A stretch of DNA of 64,000 nt from Limnohabitans sp. WS1 (GCF_003063265.1 NZ_NERU01000005.1:176824-240823); one strand, 5' to 3'. Numbered from the stretch's first letter, positions 8,654 to 17,829 are shown. Notes: generated from the sequence alone by a model not told the origin. Translations and numbers: made by a program.

Positions 8654-9594
8654 GCCATCACTTCGGGGGTGCGCAGGGTCTTGGGCAAACCCGCCTGCGC
8701 GATCGAACCATGCAGGCATTCGCCCGCGAGCCACTGCGCCACTTGGGCGCGCAAAGCCATGAGCTTACCGAAGTCGATGCCGGTGTCGATGCCCATGCTC
8801 GCCATCAGATAGGCCAGGTCTTCGGTCGCCACATTGCCGCTGGCCCCGGGGGCATGTGGGCAGCCACCGATGCCGGCCATGCAGGCGTCAAAACGGGTCT
8901 CGCCTGCTTGCAGTGCAGCCATCACATTGGCCACACCCAAACCCCGCGTGTCGTGAAAATGCCCACAGGCCAGTGTGTCACCCGCCACTTCGCGGGCTTG
9001 GGCAAACAGCTCGCCCACCTGGCGTGGGTCGGCATAGCCCACCGTGTCGGCCAGGCCCACGCGGTCCACCCCCAAGGCCAGCACGACCTTCAAAAGGCGC
9101 AGCACTTCAGCGACCTCGACCCGGCCCTGAAGCGTGCAACCGAACGCGGTGCTCATGCCCACTTCGATGTGGATGTTCGATCCGCGTGCGCGGCGCGCTT
9201 CCACCATGGCGGCGATCTCGGCCAGCACCTCGTCGGGCGTTTTGCGCAGGTTGGCCAGGCTGTGCGCGTGGCTGGCCGACAGCGGCAACAGCATCCAGTC
9301 GGCACCGCTGTCCATGGCACGTTCGGCCCCTTTGAGGTTGGGCACCAGCACCGACACCACCAGGTCCGGCAGGGTTTTGGCAAAGGCCACCAGCTCGGCC
9401 GTGTCGGCCAGCTGGGGCAGCAGTTTGGGGGGCACGAAAGAGCCGACTTCGATCTCGCGGATGCCCGCCTCGTAAGCGGCTTGAATCCATTGCAGTTTGT
9501 GCGCAGTGGGCAGCGTGCGGGCGATGCTTTGCAAGCCGTCGCGCAGACCGACTTCGCGGATCGTCACGCGCTGGGGCCAATGAAATGGATGCAT
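8650..9594 (-). CDS. HMG-CoA lyase family enzyme, possible (R)-citramalyl-CoA lyase
   Basis: A 314-residue DRE-TIM metallolyase. LRDGLQ near the start, the HFHDTRG metal-binding segment and the signature GIGGCPHAPGASGNVATEDL are those of 3-hydroxy-3-methylglutaryl-CoA lyases. These enzymes split HMG-CoA to acetyl-CoA and acetoacetate. The (R)-citramalyl-CoA lyase of the 3-hydroxypropionate cycle belongs to the same family and gives acetyl-CoA and pyruvate. There are no leucine-degradation genes nearby, but there is a CoA-transferase (overlapping ATGA) and a LeuCD-like hydratase, which favours the citramalyl-CoA reading. First gene of a leftward unit divergent from the LysR gene. Confidence 0.88.
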   Translation of the reverse strand: MHPFHWPQRVTIREVGLRDGLQSIARTLPTAHKLQWIQAAYEAGIREIEVGSFVPPKLLPQLADTAELVAFAKTLPDLVVSVLVPNLKGAERAMDSGADWMLLPLSASHAHSLANLRKTPDEVLAEIAAMVEARRARGSNIHIEVGMSTAFGCTLQGRVEVAEVLRLLKVVLALGVDRVGLADTVGYADPRQVGELFAQAREVAGDTLACGHFHDTRGLGVANVMAALQAGETRFDACMAGIGGCPHAPGASGNVATEDLAYLMASMGIDTGIDFGKLMALRAQVAQWLAGECLHGSIAQAGLPKTLRTPEVMA

Positions 9595-9674
9595 GAGGAA
9601 TGTCCTTGGGGTGCGTGTGCTGCGAGTTTAATGTTTCCAATCGATCATACAATTCAATTTTGGAAGACTATTTG

Positions 9675-9687
9675 TTCCCAATGGGAA
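9675..9687. promoter_or_regulatory. Candidate LysR operator (TTCCCAATGGGAA)
   Basis: A perfect 13-bp palindrome, TTCCCAATGGGAA, ends eight bases before the LysR start codon in the 100-bp divergent gap. Its place between the lyase gene and the LysR gene fits a site for autorepression and activation of the divergent operon. A looser T-rich region with TCATACAATTCAATTTT lies just upstream and could carry the promoter elements. Confidence 0.5.
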
Positions 9688-9694
9688 TATTCAA

Positions 9695-10597
9695 ATGCGC
9701 GACCTCGACCTGACAACGCTGCGACTGTTTGTGACCGTTTGCGACACGGGCAACATGAGCCGCGCCGCCGAACAGGCCCATATGGTCGCCTCGGCCGTGA
9801 GCAAACGGCTGGCCCAGCTCGAAACCACCGTGGGCACCAGCCTGCTGGTGCGCCGCAAGCAAGGTGTGGTGCCGACCGCCGCAGGCGAGACCTTGCTCGA
9901 ACACGCCCGCAGCATGTTGCTGAGCGCTGGCCGCATCGAGCGCGACATGGCCAGCCACGCGGCGGGTATTCAGGGCCGAGTGAATGTGCTGGCCACCGCC
10001 TCGGTCATGGCCGAGTCGCTGGTCGACGAGATCGCCGAGTTCTTGAAAAAAGCCGAACACCAGAACATCCAAATCGATCTGGAAGAACGCATCAGCCCCG
10101 AGGTGGTGCGCGGCATCCGCGAAGGTGTGGCGTCCATCGGCATTTGCTGGGACGCGGCCGAAACCGGCCTGCTGCACACCCGCACCTACCGGCATGACCA
10201 CCTGAGCGTGGTGGTGCCCCGAGGCCACCCGCTGTGCGATCTGCCAGAGCTGCGTTATGCCGACACGCTGGATTTTGAGCAGGTGATCATGCCCATCAAT
10301 TCGGCGGTTGAGGTGATGTTGCAACGAGAAGCGGGTCTGCTGGGCAAGCGGCTGCATCACCGCGTGATCGTCACCAACTTTGAAGCCGCGCTGCGCGTGG
10401 TGCGGGCGGGTTTGGCCATTGCGCTGGTGCCACGCGAAGTCACCCGCCTGTATGCCGACGCCTACGGGCTGGCGGTGCTGCCGCTGCATGAGCGCTGGTC
10501 GCGCCGTCGCTTTGTCCTGTGTCACCGAGGATCGGATGCCCTCACGCCTGCGGCCTTGAAGTTGCTCGAATTTTTGTCAGCCGCCCACACACCATGA
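9695..10597 (+). CDS. LysR-family transcriptional regulator
   Basis: A 300-residue regulator with the N-terminal winged HTH typical of LysR proteins (DLTTLRLFVTVCDTGNMSRA, then VSKRLAQLETTVGTSLLVRR) and a periplasmic-binding-like effector domain. It is divergent from the lyase/CoA-transferase/Bug genes. Its stop overlaps the start of the hydratase gene (ATGA), so it is co-transcribed with one enzyme of the cluster and faces the others. This points to control of the whole cluster in response to its substrate. Confidence 0.93.
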   Translation: MRDLDLTTLRLFVTVCDTGNMSRAAEQAHMVASAVSKRLAQLETTVGTSLLVRRKQGVVPTAAGETLLEHARSMLLSAGRIERDMASHAAGIQGRVNVLATASVMAESLVDEIAEFLKKAEHQNIQIDLEERISPEVVRGIREGVASIGICWDAAETGLLHTRTYRHDHLSVVVPRGHPLCDLPELRYADTLDFEQVIMPINSAVEVMLQREAGLLGKRLHHRVIVTNFEAALRVVRAGLAIALVPREVTRLYADAYGLAVLPLHERWSRRRFVLCHRGSDALTPAALKLLEFLSAAHTP

Positions 10598-12651
10598 ACA
10601 CCACCGACTGGAAGATTCTTTACCTCACGCAGGCCCCGATGCGGATCCGCCGCCAACTGGCCGGTGAAACCCTGAGCCGCGAGCAGGCCGGGTCGTTGCG
10701 CGACGATGTCTCGACCGATGAAATCACCCCCGTGCACATCTTGAGCCATTACGACGACACGCTGGGCGACTTTGCCCACACCGGGCTGCGCTGCGAAGGG
10801 CTCAACCCCATTGGGCGGGGGGTGCTGCGCAAGGCTGGCTTTGCGGTGCTGGTGGCGGGCCGTCGCTATGGCAAAGGTTCATCGCGTGAACACAGCCCTG
10901 CTGCCGAAAAACTGGCCGGTGTGAAGCTGGTGTTTGCTGAAAGTTTTGAGCGCATTTACCGCCAAAACGCCGACAACATCGGCCTGTTCACCTCGACCGA
11001 TTTCGGTTTGCTGGAGCGCATCGAACGGGGCGAACACATCACGCTGGCCGATCTGGTGCAGGGGCGCGAGGCCCTGGCGGCTTCGATTCTGGGTGCAGGG
11101 GGCTTGTTGCATTGGGGGCAGCGGTTTTTATCCAACCCTCCATCGCCCACGGGGGTGGGTACCAACAGGGAAAGGCGCGAGCCACCGCTGGCGAATGTCG
11201 CCCCGCAAACCCTGTTCCAAAAAATCCTGCACCGTCACCGTCTGTCTGCACCCCACACGCCAGAACAGCCGCAAGCGGGCGATGGTCTCTTCGTGCGGGC
11301 CGACTGGCGCTTCATTCACGAGTACTACACCGGCATGGCCGACACCTTGATGCGTGGTGCACTGGGCGAACACTTCAAGTTGCAACGCCCAGAGCAGATC
11401 GTCGTGTTTGAAGACCACACCTCGTACGTCGAAGAAAGTCCAGCCCATGTGCAGGCCGGTTTGATCGCCAACATGCACGCCATGTGCCAGGCGCAGCGCG
11501 ATTTTGTGTCGCGTCACGGTCTGCGCATGCACCGCACCCTGACCGATGCCCAAGTGCTGCAAGACGACGGCAGCCATGTGGCGGGCATCTCGCACGCCAT
11601 GATGACCGAGCATGACGCACTGCCCGGCCAGGTGGTGGTGGGCACCGACTCGCACACGCCGCACATTGGCGCTTTGGGCTGTGTGGCCTTTGGTGTGGGC
11701 TCCAGCGACATGGCCAATGCCTTTGTGACTGGCGCGGTGCGCATGATCTGGCCCGAATCTGTCAAGGTCCAGTTGCAGGGCCAACTGCCCACAGGCGTGA
11801 CCGCCAAAGACCTGATGCTGCACCTGCTGGCCACCCCTTGGATTCGCCAAGGGCACGGTGTGGGCAAGGTGTTCGAATTCGCGGGCGATGGCATCGCCCA
11901 ACTGAGCACGGACGAACGTGCCACGCTGACCAATATGTGCGCCGAGCTGGGTGGGCTTACGGGCATCGTGGCCCCGGACTGGGAGACTGTGCGCTTTTTG
12001 AAAGAACGCCGGGGTGTGGACTTTTTGATGGAAGACTGGATGCACAGCGACCCCGATGCCCACTTTGAGCATCAGATCGACATCGAACTCTCAAGCTTGA
12101 GTCCCATGGTGGCCAAACCGGGTGATCCGGGTCAAGGCTTGGTTTTGGCGGACATGCAAGAGCGCGTGCGCATCGACATCGCCTATGGCGGCTCATGCAC
12201 CGCTGGCAAACGTGAAGACTTTGACCACTACCACGCGGTGCTGGCTTGGGGCCAAAAACACGGCCTGAAGGTGCCCGAAGGGGTGCAGGTGTTTTTGCAG
12301 TACGGCACCACGGCTGTGCGCGATTACTGCACAGCACGCGGTTATGACAAAACTTTTGCGTCCATGGGGGTGCGCATTTTGCAACCGTCTTGCGGGGCTT
12401 GTGCCAACTGCGGACCGGGCGCATCTACCGATCCATCGCAGGTCACGGTGAGCGCCATCAACCGCAACTTTCCAGGCCGCTCAGGCCCCGGTCAGGTCTG
12501 GCTGGCCAGCCCACTGACCGTGATGGCCAGCGCCTTGGCTGGAGAGTTGCTGTCGTTTGAGCGCTTGCAGCGGCGCGTGCACAAGGGTGAAAGCGGGCAG
12601 GCCACACCCGCTGAAGGGCTCAGCGGTAAAACGCTTCGACCTGGCCCTTGA
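10594..12651 (+). CDS. Aconitase/LeuCD-family hydratase, fused with swivel domain first
   Basis: A 685-residue Fe-S hydro-lyase in which the small swivel (LeuD-like) domain precedes the large (LeuC-like) catalytic domain. The swivel motif RYGKGSSREHSPAAE lies at about residues 91-105. In the large domain VVGTDSHTPHIGALGCVAFG is followed by cluster ligands C535 (GGSCTAGK) and C600/C603 (PSCGACANC). LeuCD enzymes hydrate citraconate to (R)-citramalate as a side activity, so in this cluster it may be a dedicated citraconate hydratase. A homoaconitase or isopropylmalate dehydratase role is an alternative, but no leu or lys genes are near. It starts inside the LysR stop codon and runs 32 bases into the convergent DUF3297 gene. 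Confidence 0.88.
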   Translation: MNTTDWKILYLTQAPMRIRRQLAGETLSREQAGSLRDDVSTDEITPVHILSHYDDTLGDFAHTGLRCEGLNPIGRGVLRKAGFAVLVAGRRYGKGSSREHSPAAEKLAGVKLVFAESFERIYRQNADNIGLFTSTDFGLLERIERGEHITLADLVQGREALAASILGAGGLLHWGQRFLSNPPSPTGVGTNRERREPPLANVAPQTLFQKILHRHRLSAPHTPEQPQAGDGLFVRADWRFIHEYYTGMADTLMRGALGEHFKLQRPEQIVVFEDHTSYVEESPAHVQAGLIANMHAMCQAQRDFVSRHGLRMHRTLTDAQVLQDDGSHVAGISHAMMTEHDALPGQVVVGTDSHTPHIGALGCVAFGVGSSDMANAFVTGAVRMIWPESVKVQLQGQLPTGVTAKDLMLHLLATPWIRQGHGVGKVFEFAGDGIAQLSTDERATLTNMCAELGGLTGIVAPDWETVRFLKERRGVDFLMEDWMHSDPDAHFEHQIDIELSSLSPMVAKPGDPGQGLVLADMQERVRIDIAYGGSCTAGKREDFDHYHAVLAWGQKHGLKVPEGVQVFLQYGTTAVRDYCTARGYDKTFASMGVRILQPSCGACANCGPGASTDPSQVTVSAINRNFPGRSGPGQVWLASPLTVMASALAGELLSFERLQRRVHKGESGQATPAEGLSGKTLRPGP

Positions 12652-12880
12652 GTTTGATGAGCAAGGGCTGGCCTTTGCGGTCCAGCGTTTTGCCTGCGGG
12701 CACTCGGACCCAGCCTTCGCTGATGCAGTACTCCTCGACATCGGTACGGTCTTTGCCATTGAAACGAATGCCAATGTCGTGCTCGAACACGGCACGCACA
12801 TGGTGCGGGCTTCGGGCATCGATCGAGAGGCGGTCGGGCAGTGCGGGGCGAGACGATGTGTCAGTGGAGATGTCGGTCAT
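12620..12880 (-). CDS. DUF3297 family protein
   Basis: An 86-residue protein matching the DUF3297 pattern: LPDRLSIDARSPHH, then IGIRFNGKDRTDVEEYCISE and GWVRVPAGKTLDRKG. The family is common in Proteobacteria and has no established function that I know of. It has no signal peptide or membrane segment, so it is cytosolic. It overlaps the 3' end of the hydratase gene tail to tail by 32 bases, meaning the two transcripts are complementary at their ends. Confidence 0.88.
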   Translation of the reverse strand: MTDISTDTSSRPALPDRLSIDARSPHHVRAVFEHDIGIRFNGKDRTDVEEYCISEGWVRVPAGKTLDRKGQPLLIKLKGQVEAFYR

Positions 12881-12928
12881 GGGATTGAACAGGTTGGAAA
12901 GCCACCGAATCTATACCAAAACCCAAGC

Positions 12929-13648
12929 TCAACCGAGCATCCGCCGCAGGCTCGCGAAAAAGAGCTCTGACTGAAGCCGTTCACCGTTGCTCTGTTCCGC
13001 CACACGCGCTGCCAGTGCTGAGTCCACGGGCGTCAGCGGCACGCCTGTTGAAGCCGCCAGCACCTGCGCTTGGCAAGCACGCTCCAGGTAGTACAGGTCG
13101 TCGTAAGCGTAGTCCACGCGTTCACCGCAGACGATCACACCGTGGTTGCCCAAGAACACCACATCGGCGCCTTGCATGGCATGGGCAATGCGTTCACCCT
13201 CGCTCATGTCCAAGGCCAGGCCGTTGTAGTGCGCGTCCACCGCCACCCGGCCATGAAAGCGCATGGCCGTCTGCGACAGGGTGGTGTCCAAAGCACGCGC
13301 CGCCGTCAGGGTCAGCGCTGTGGCGTAAGGCATGTGGGTGTGCAGCACGACCGATTTGCGGGCAATGCGGTGCACCGCAGCATGGATAAACATGGCTGTG
13401 GGCTCCACCGGATGCCGTCCCGCCAGTTGCTCGCCCGCCGAGTTGCACATCACGATGTCCGCAGCTTGCACCTCACTCCAATGCAGGCCACGCGGGTTGA
13501 GCAAAAACCAGTCATCCCGTCCGGGCACCGCCACGCTGAAGTGGTTGCACACGCCCTCACTCAGTCCCTGAGTGGCGGCCGCCCGCAAGGCCAGAGCCAA
13601 ATCTGCGCGCAGCGGCAAAATGGTTTCAAAGGTTTCATTGGTTTGCAT
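12929..13648 (-). CDS. Class II aldolase/adducin family protein
   Basis: A 239-residue protein of the L-fuculose-phosphate aldolase/adducin fold. Expected zinc-site elements are present: the LHTHMPYATAL segment with its histidines and the later FLGNHGVIVCG. Members act as sugar-phosphate aldolases, decarboxylases or unknown enzymes in small-molecule catabolism, and the substrate cannot be told here. The ATG at 13648 is chosen because GAGG sits seven bases upstream. An in-frame TTG four codons earlier overlaps that site. It appears monocistronic. Confidence 0.88.
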   Translation of the reverse strand: MQTNETFETILPLRADLALALRAAATQGLSEGVCNHFSVAVPGRDDWFLLNPRGLHWSEVQAADIVMCNSAGEQLAGRHPVEPTAMFIHAAVHRIARKSVVLHTHMPYATALTLTAARALDTTLSQTAMRFHGRVAVDAHYNGLALDMSEGERIAHAMQGADVVFLGNHGVIVCGERVDYAYDDLYYLERACQAQVLAASTGVPLTPVDSALAARVAEQSNGERLQSELFFASLRRMLG

Positions 13649-13790
13649 GGGGCACCTCAAGACTCAGTGGGGATGGTGGGCATTATTGATCCGGTGCTGT
13701 GAAGTTTGAAGTAAAAGGCCTGTATTGGGCACACCGATCAGCACGGTGGTCCGTGTGACAGCCCCGCCCTCGTGGGAATGCCTGCATTTT

Positions 13791-14469
13791 GTAGGAGCCC
13801 CGCCCTCGGGGCGATGGGGGTGGTCTGCGGGGCTTGATCGCGACGGGGGCGTCGCTCCTACAAGGGGATGCCTGCATTTTGTAGGAGCCCCGCCCTCGGG
13901 GCGATGGGGGTGTGGTCTGCGAGGCTTGATCGCGACGGGGGCGTCGCTCCTACAAGGGAATGCTTGCATTTTGTGGGAGCCCCGCCCTCGGGGCGATGGG
14001 GGGTGGTCTGCGAGGCTTGATCGCGACGGGGGCGTCGCTCCTACAAGGGAATGCCTGCATTTTGTAGGAGCCCCGCCCTCGGGGCGATGCGTGGTGGTCT
14101 GCGGGGCTTGATCGCGACGGGGGCGTCGCTCCTACAAGGGGATGCCTGCATTTTGTAGGAGCCCCGCCCTCGGGGCGATGGGGTGGTCTGCGAGGCTTGA
14201 TCTCGACGGGGGCGTCGCTCCTGCAAGGGAATGCTTGCATTTTGTGGGAGCCCCGCCCTCGGGGCGATGTGTGGTGGTCTGCGGGGCTTGATCGCGACGG
14301 GGGCGTCGCTCCTACAAGGGGATGCCTGCATTTTGTAGGAGCCCCGCCCTCGGGGCGATGCGAGGTGGTCTGCGGGGCTTGATCGCGACGGGGGCGTCGC
14401 TCCTACAAGGGAATGCCTGCATTTTGTGGGAGCCCCGCCCCCGGGGCGATTGGGTGGTGGTCTGCGAGG
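13791..14469. repeat. Tandem array of about 91-bp palindromic units
   Basis: Units start at 13791, 13881, 13973, 14064, 14155, 14244, 14335 and 14426, a spacing of 89-92 bases. That gives seven complete units and a truncated eighth. Each has a roughly 71-bp imperfect palindrome (arms GTAGGAGCCCCGCCCTCGGG and its counterpart ending GTCGCTCCTAC) plus a linker ending in CCTGCATTTT. Short ORFs across it are by-products. Related single or double units occur at four other intergenic places in the window. A unique leader at 13697-13760 resembles one at 52736-52790. Confidence 0.95.
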
Positions 14470-14505
14470 GTTTAAAAAAGCGGTGATGCAGGGTTCACAT
14501 CGGAT

Positions 14506-16278
14506 TCAAAAACTGGCCCCAGCCACCACACTCACAAAATCTCTGTCCAGCATCAGGTTGTATTGACCACCGCTGTAGCGGTGGTACTGGAGCTCGGCGA
14601 AATAGTTTTGCCCCATTTGGGCGCGAAGGGCAGGCCGAAACAGCATGCGCCCTTGTGAATAAGCACCATCATGGGAATAGCCCTTGACGTCCTTGGACAC
14701 CAGCACCGAAGGGGTCCAAGTGATGCCACCTGCTGCGTTGGCGTAAGTGGCCGATGCCAACATTTTCAGACCCCAAGCGCGGGCTGTGACATAGCCATCG
14801 CTGGTGCATGTTTTTCCGGGCACGGCGTCCACACAAGCGGGACCACCGGTGTAGGCCGCTGCGTTGTAGGGCTGCGGCCGTCCATAACGCAAGACCGAGG
14901 TGTCGGGCAATCCCTTGATCTGGTTGATGCCCAACTCGGCCAGCAGCACCACCCGGTCTGCGCCCAAGGCTTTGGGAAAAATCGAGTCCACCCCCAAGCT
15001 GCCCGTGCCCACATCAAAACGGTCATACGCATCAAAGGTGCCACCGACAGGGATTGCGCCAATGCCCTTGTTCAGGGCCAGCACCGCCGTGGGCTGGCGC
15101 GACACAAATCCGTAAAGAACGTCGTAGGCATTCAAGGAAACCGGCTGATGCCGGCGATAAGCCACTTCACCCAACAAACGCACCGTGGGTGTCAGTTGTT
15201 TGTGCAAACTCAAACCCGTCAACGCCACATCTTCCGGATAAACCATGGCGTAATTGACCGAACGAGCACCGGGTGTCTTGGCGTTGACCGTCATGCGCAG
15301 GCTGGGCATATTGCTGTGCGTGTTCATGGCGAACACTTTGACATCGGCATTCCAAGGCTCGAGTTTGTAGCCGAAAGACACGCCATATTGGCCCGAATTC
15401 CTGGGCATGACATTGGCGTTGCGGTGCACGTAATCGCCGCTCGAGAGCAAAGCTTGTTCTGACGCGCCCGCCAGAGGCGCAAAATCGCAACCCTTGGGCG
15501 CCAAGGAGGCGATATCGAAATAAGTGCCACAGCCGGGAAAAACATGGCTGCGAGCCTCATAGGCAGCGAATGCCTCCAGACTCCACCGATTTCCGGCGGC
15601 CCACTTCCCACTCAACATGCCCAAGGGCAGTTTGCTCTCGGCGGGCAATGCCCCGGGGCGCTGAGCGGATGCCGCATCGTTCGGATGAATCCCCGCCTGG
15701 ATGCCACCCGCGTGCAAGGCCGAAGCACCCCACTGCAATACCTGACGCCCCCAACGAAGGTCCAGTGTTTTGCCTTGCCCGCCAGAAAATTGACCATACA
15801 AGAAGGCCTCGTGAAACGCCATCCGGCTGAATTGAGCGCTGGGCGAGAAGCCTCGGTCGTCCAAGGGTTGGTCAGGCTGAAAGCCATTGGGGTAATGCCC
15901 ATAGGGCACACTTTTTTCACCCAAAACAAAGTCTTGCCAAGCCCTGCCACGCAAGAACAGGCCCACACCGTCTTTTTTGACGTCAAGGTCCAGCACCGCC
16001 TTGAGCACCGTCGAAATCGGCTCGCCTTTGGCAAAATTCAAATTTGACCCACCCGATTGGCCCTGTAAAAGGCCTCGGGTCGTTCCTGGCACAGCACGAG
16101 ATGGCCAGTCCGAATAAACCAGCGGGTTGGCTGATTCGCTGCGGATTTGGGTACCCCAGGTGAAGGTGCCATTGAATTTGCCTTCCAGACCCTGACCATC
16201 GCTGAAGTCGATGGCCGCCGCTGGGCAAGAGATCAAACCAGTGGCTGTCAGAGTCAGAAAGACTCGATTTTTTTTCAC
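14506..16278 (-). CDS. DUF1302 outer-membrane protein
   Basis: A 590-residue protein with an N-terminal signal peptide (about residues 1-22, ending in PAAA), many alternating beta strands and a C-terminal phenylalanine (VVAGASF) as in outer-membrane barrels. The opening IDFSDGQGLEGKFNGTFTWG and the later LDLRWGRQVLQWG are typical of DUF1302 proteins. In Pseudomonas and related genera these occur with DUF1329 proteins and are thought to help import hydrophobic compounds. No DUF1329 partner is present here. Translation probably starts at GTG 16278 with AAGGA upstream. The 267 bases up to yegD show no further gene. Confidence 0.85.
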   Translation of the reverse strand: MKKNRVFLTLTATGLISCPAAAIDFSDGQGLEGKFNGTFTWGTQIRSESANPLVYSDWPSRAVPGTTRGLLQGQSGGSNLNFAKGEPISTVLKAVLDLDVKKDGVGLFLRGRAWQDFVLGEKSVPYGHYPNGFQPDQPLDDRGFSPSAQFSRMAFHEAFLYGQFSGGQGKTLDLRWGRQVLQWGASALHAGGIQAGIHPNDAASAQRPGALPAESKLPLGMLSGKWAAGNRWSLEAFAAYEARSHVFPGCGTYFDIASLAPKGCDFAPLAGASEQALLSSGDYVHRNANVMPRNSGQYGVSFGYKLEPWNADVKVFAMNTHSNMPSLRMTVNAKTPGARSVNYAMVYPEDVALTGLSLHKQLTPTVRLLGEVAYRRHQPVSLNAYDVLYGFVSRQPTAVLALNKGIGAIPVGGTFDAYDRFDVGTGSLGVDSIFPKALGADRVVLLAELGINQIKGLPDTSVLRYGRPQPYNAAAYTGGPACVDAVPGKTCTSDGYVTARAWGLKMLASATYANAAGGITWTPSVLVSKDVKGYSHDGAYSQGRMLFRPALRAQMGQNYFAELQYHRYSGGQYNLMLDRDFVSVVAGASF

Positions 16279-16545
16279 TTGACGATTCCTTTGAAGGGGG
16301 CCGAGTCTTTTTGTTTGGCCTTTTATGATCTCATATGCAGTGACATTGATTCGTTAAATTCACCAAAATTATGACTTTTTCGATTTGGGCGGGTGTCTAC
16401 AAGACCCTTTGAGGCACCGCAATACTGAGAAAGTTCTTGTGGCCAGTCAAACGCCAAGCTTGGTGGCAGAATGCCCGGTCTTCTCGGCGTGTCCCCAATC
16501 ACCAGACCGCCATCCTCGACCCCTGTCTGCAATCCCTCCCCATTC

Positions 16546-17799
16546 ATGATGTCTTCCTCCGCCGGCACGCTCGGCATTGACTTTGGCACTTCCAATTCAG
16601 CCATGGCCTGGCTCGGCCCAGAGGGCCGCGCACGCCTGATCCCACTCGAAGGGGAGGCCCTGGCCATGCCCACGGCCGTGTTCTACAACGCCGAAGACGG
16701 CAGCACCCACTTTGGGCGCGACGCCATCGGGCATTACCTGGAGGGCACCGAGGGCCGCTTGATGCGCTCGCTCAAAAGCCTGCTGGGCAGCCCACTCCTG
16801 TTGGAGACAACGCAGATTGGCCACCAGCAAATCAGTTTTCAGGACATCATCGGCACCTTTTTGGCGAAGCTGCGCGAGCGTGCCACCCAAAGCCTGGGCA
16901 GCGCCCCCCGCCGTGTGGTGATGGGCCGCCCGGTGCACTTTGTCGACGATGACCCTGAGCGCGATGGCCAAGCCGAAGCCTCGTTGCGCCAGGCCGTCGA
17001 GGCCTTGGGCTTTGAAGAGGTGTCGTTTCAGCTCGAGCCCATTGCCGCTGCGCTGGACTATGAGCAGCGCTTGACCCAAGAAAGCACCGTGCTGGTGGTC
17101 GACTTGGGGGGCGGCACCTCGGACTTTACCGTGGTGCGCCTGGGGCCAGACCGCATGGCACGCACCGACCGAAGCCGCGACATTTTGGCCACCACGGGTG
17201 TGCATGTGGGTGGCACCGACTACGACCGACAGCTCAACTTGGCGCAGGTCATGCCACTGTTGGGCTACAAACACATGGGCCCGGAACACCGCGAGGTGCC
17301 CAGCGGCGTGTTTTTTGACTTGGCCACCTGGCACCTGATCCATTGGCAATACCAGCCCAAGGCCATGGCCCATGCCAAAACGCTGCGCAGCAACTACAGT
17401 GACCCTCGCCTGCACGAACGCCTGATGCGCGTGCTGACCGAACGCCATGGCCACCTCATGGCGCACGAGGTCGAACAGGCCAAAATCCGGTGCTCGGTCA
17501 AGCGGGCCGACACGGACATTGACCTGTCAGTGATGGAGCGAGACCTGCATGCCCGCCTGGGGGTGGCAGACATGCAAGCCCGTTTGCACGATTTGCTGGC
17601 CCGCACCGTGGCTTGTGCCCGAGAGTGTGTGCAGCGTGCGGGTTTGACCGATGCTTCGTTGGACGCGATTTACCTCACGGGCGGCTCTTCGGCCTTGAGC
17701 TCATTTCAGCAAGCCTTGCAGCGCGAATTTGTGGGCGTGCCGCTGGTCGAAGGTGATTTGTTTGGCGGTGTGGCGCTGGGCTTGGCCTACAGCCGTTGA
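16546..17799 (+). CDS. yegD: Hsp70-like chaperone family protein, YegD-like
   Basis: A 417-residue actin/Hsp70-fold ATPase. Phosphate-1 motif LGIDFGTSNSAMAW, phosphate-2 motif VLVVDLGGGTSDFTVVRLG and the adenosine motif IYLTGGSSALSSFQ are all visible. It lacks the DnaK C-terminal substrate-binding domain, as does E. coli YegD. The start at 16546 places the nucleotide-binding motif near the N-terminus; an adjacent ATG at 16549 is equally possible. The longer ORF has no homologous N-terminal residues. The function of YegD-type proteins is poorly defined. Confidence 0.88.
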   Translation: MMSSSAGTLGIDFGTSNSAMAWLGPEGRARLIPLEGEALAMPTAVFYNAEDGSTHFGRDAIGHYLEGTEGRLMRSLKSLLGSPLLLETTQIGHQQISFQDIIGTFLAKLRERATQSLGSAPRRVVMGRPVHFVDDDPERDGQAEASLRQAVEALGFEEVSFQLEPIAAALDYEQRLTQESTVLVVDLGGGTSDFTVVRLGPDRMARTDRSRDILATTGVHVGGTDYDRQLNLAQVMPLLGYKHMGPEHREVPSGVFFDLATWHLIHWQYQPKAMAHAKTLRSNYSDPRLHERLMRVLTERHGHLMAHEVEQAKIRCSVKRADTDIDLSVMERDLHARLGVADMQARLHDLLARTVACARECVQRAGLTDASLDAIYLTGGSSALSSFQQALQREFVGVPLVEGDLFGGVALGLAYSR

Positions 17800-17829
17800 G
17801 CGCTTTCGAAGTGGGCGACCCAATGGGCT

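Noticed and set aside
13664..14382. Many short ORFs across the palindromic array (peptides such as FVGAPPSGRWG)
   Set aside because: They are translations of the repeated hairpin units in several frames and on both strands. There are no ribosome sites, and the same peptides recur at every other repeat cluster.
13791..14469. CRISPR array
   Set aside because: Repeat and 'spacer' parts are both conserved between units, the unit is palindromic over 71 bases, and there are no cas genes.
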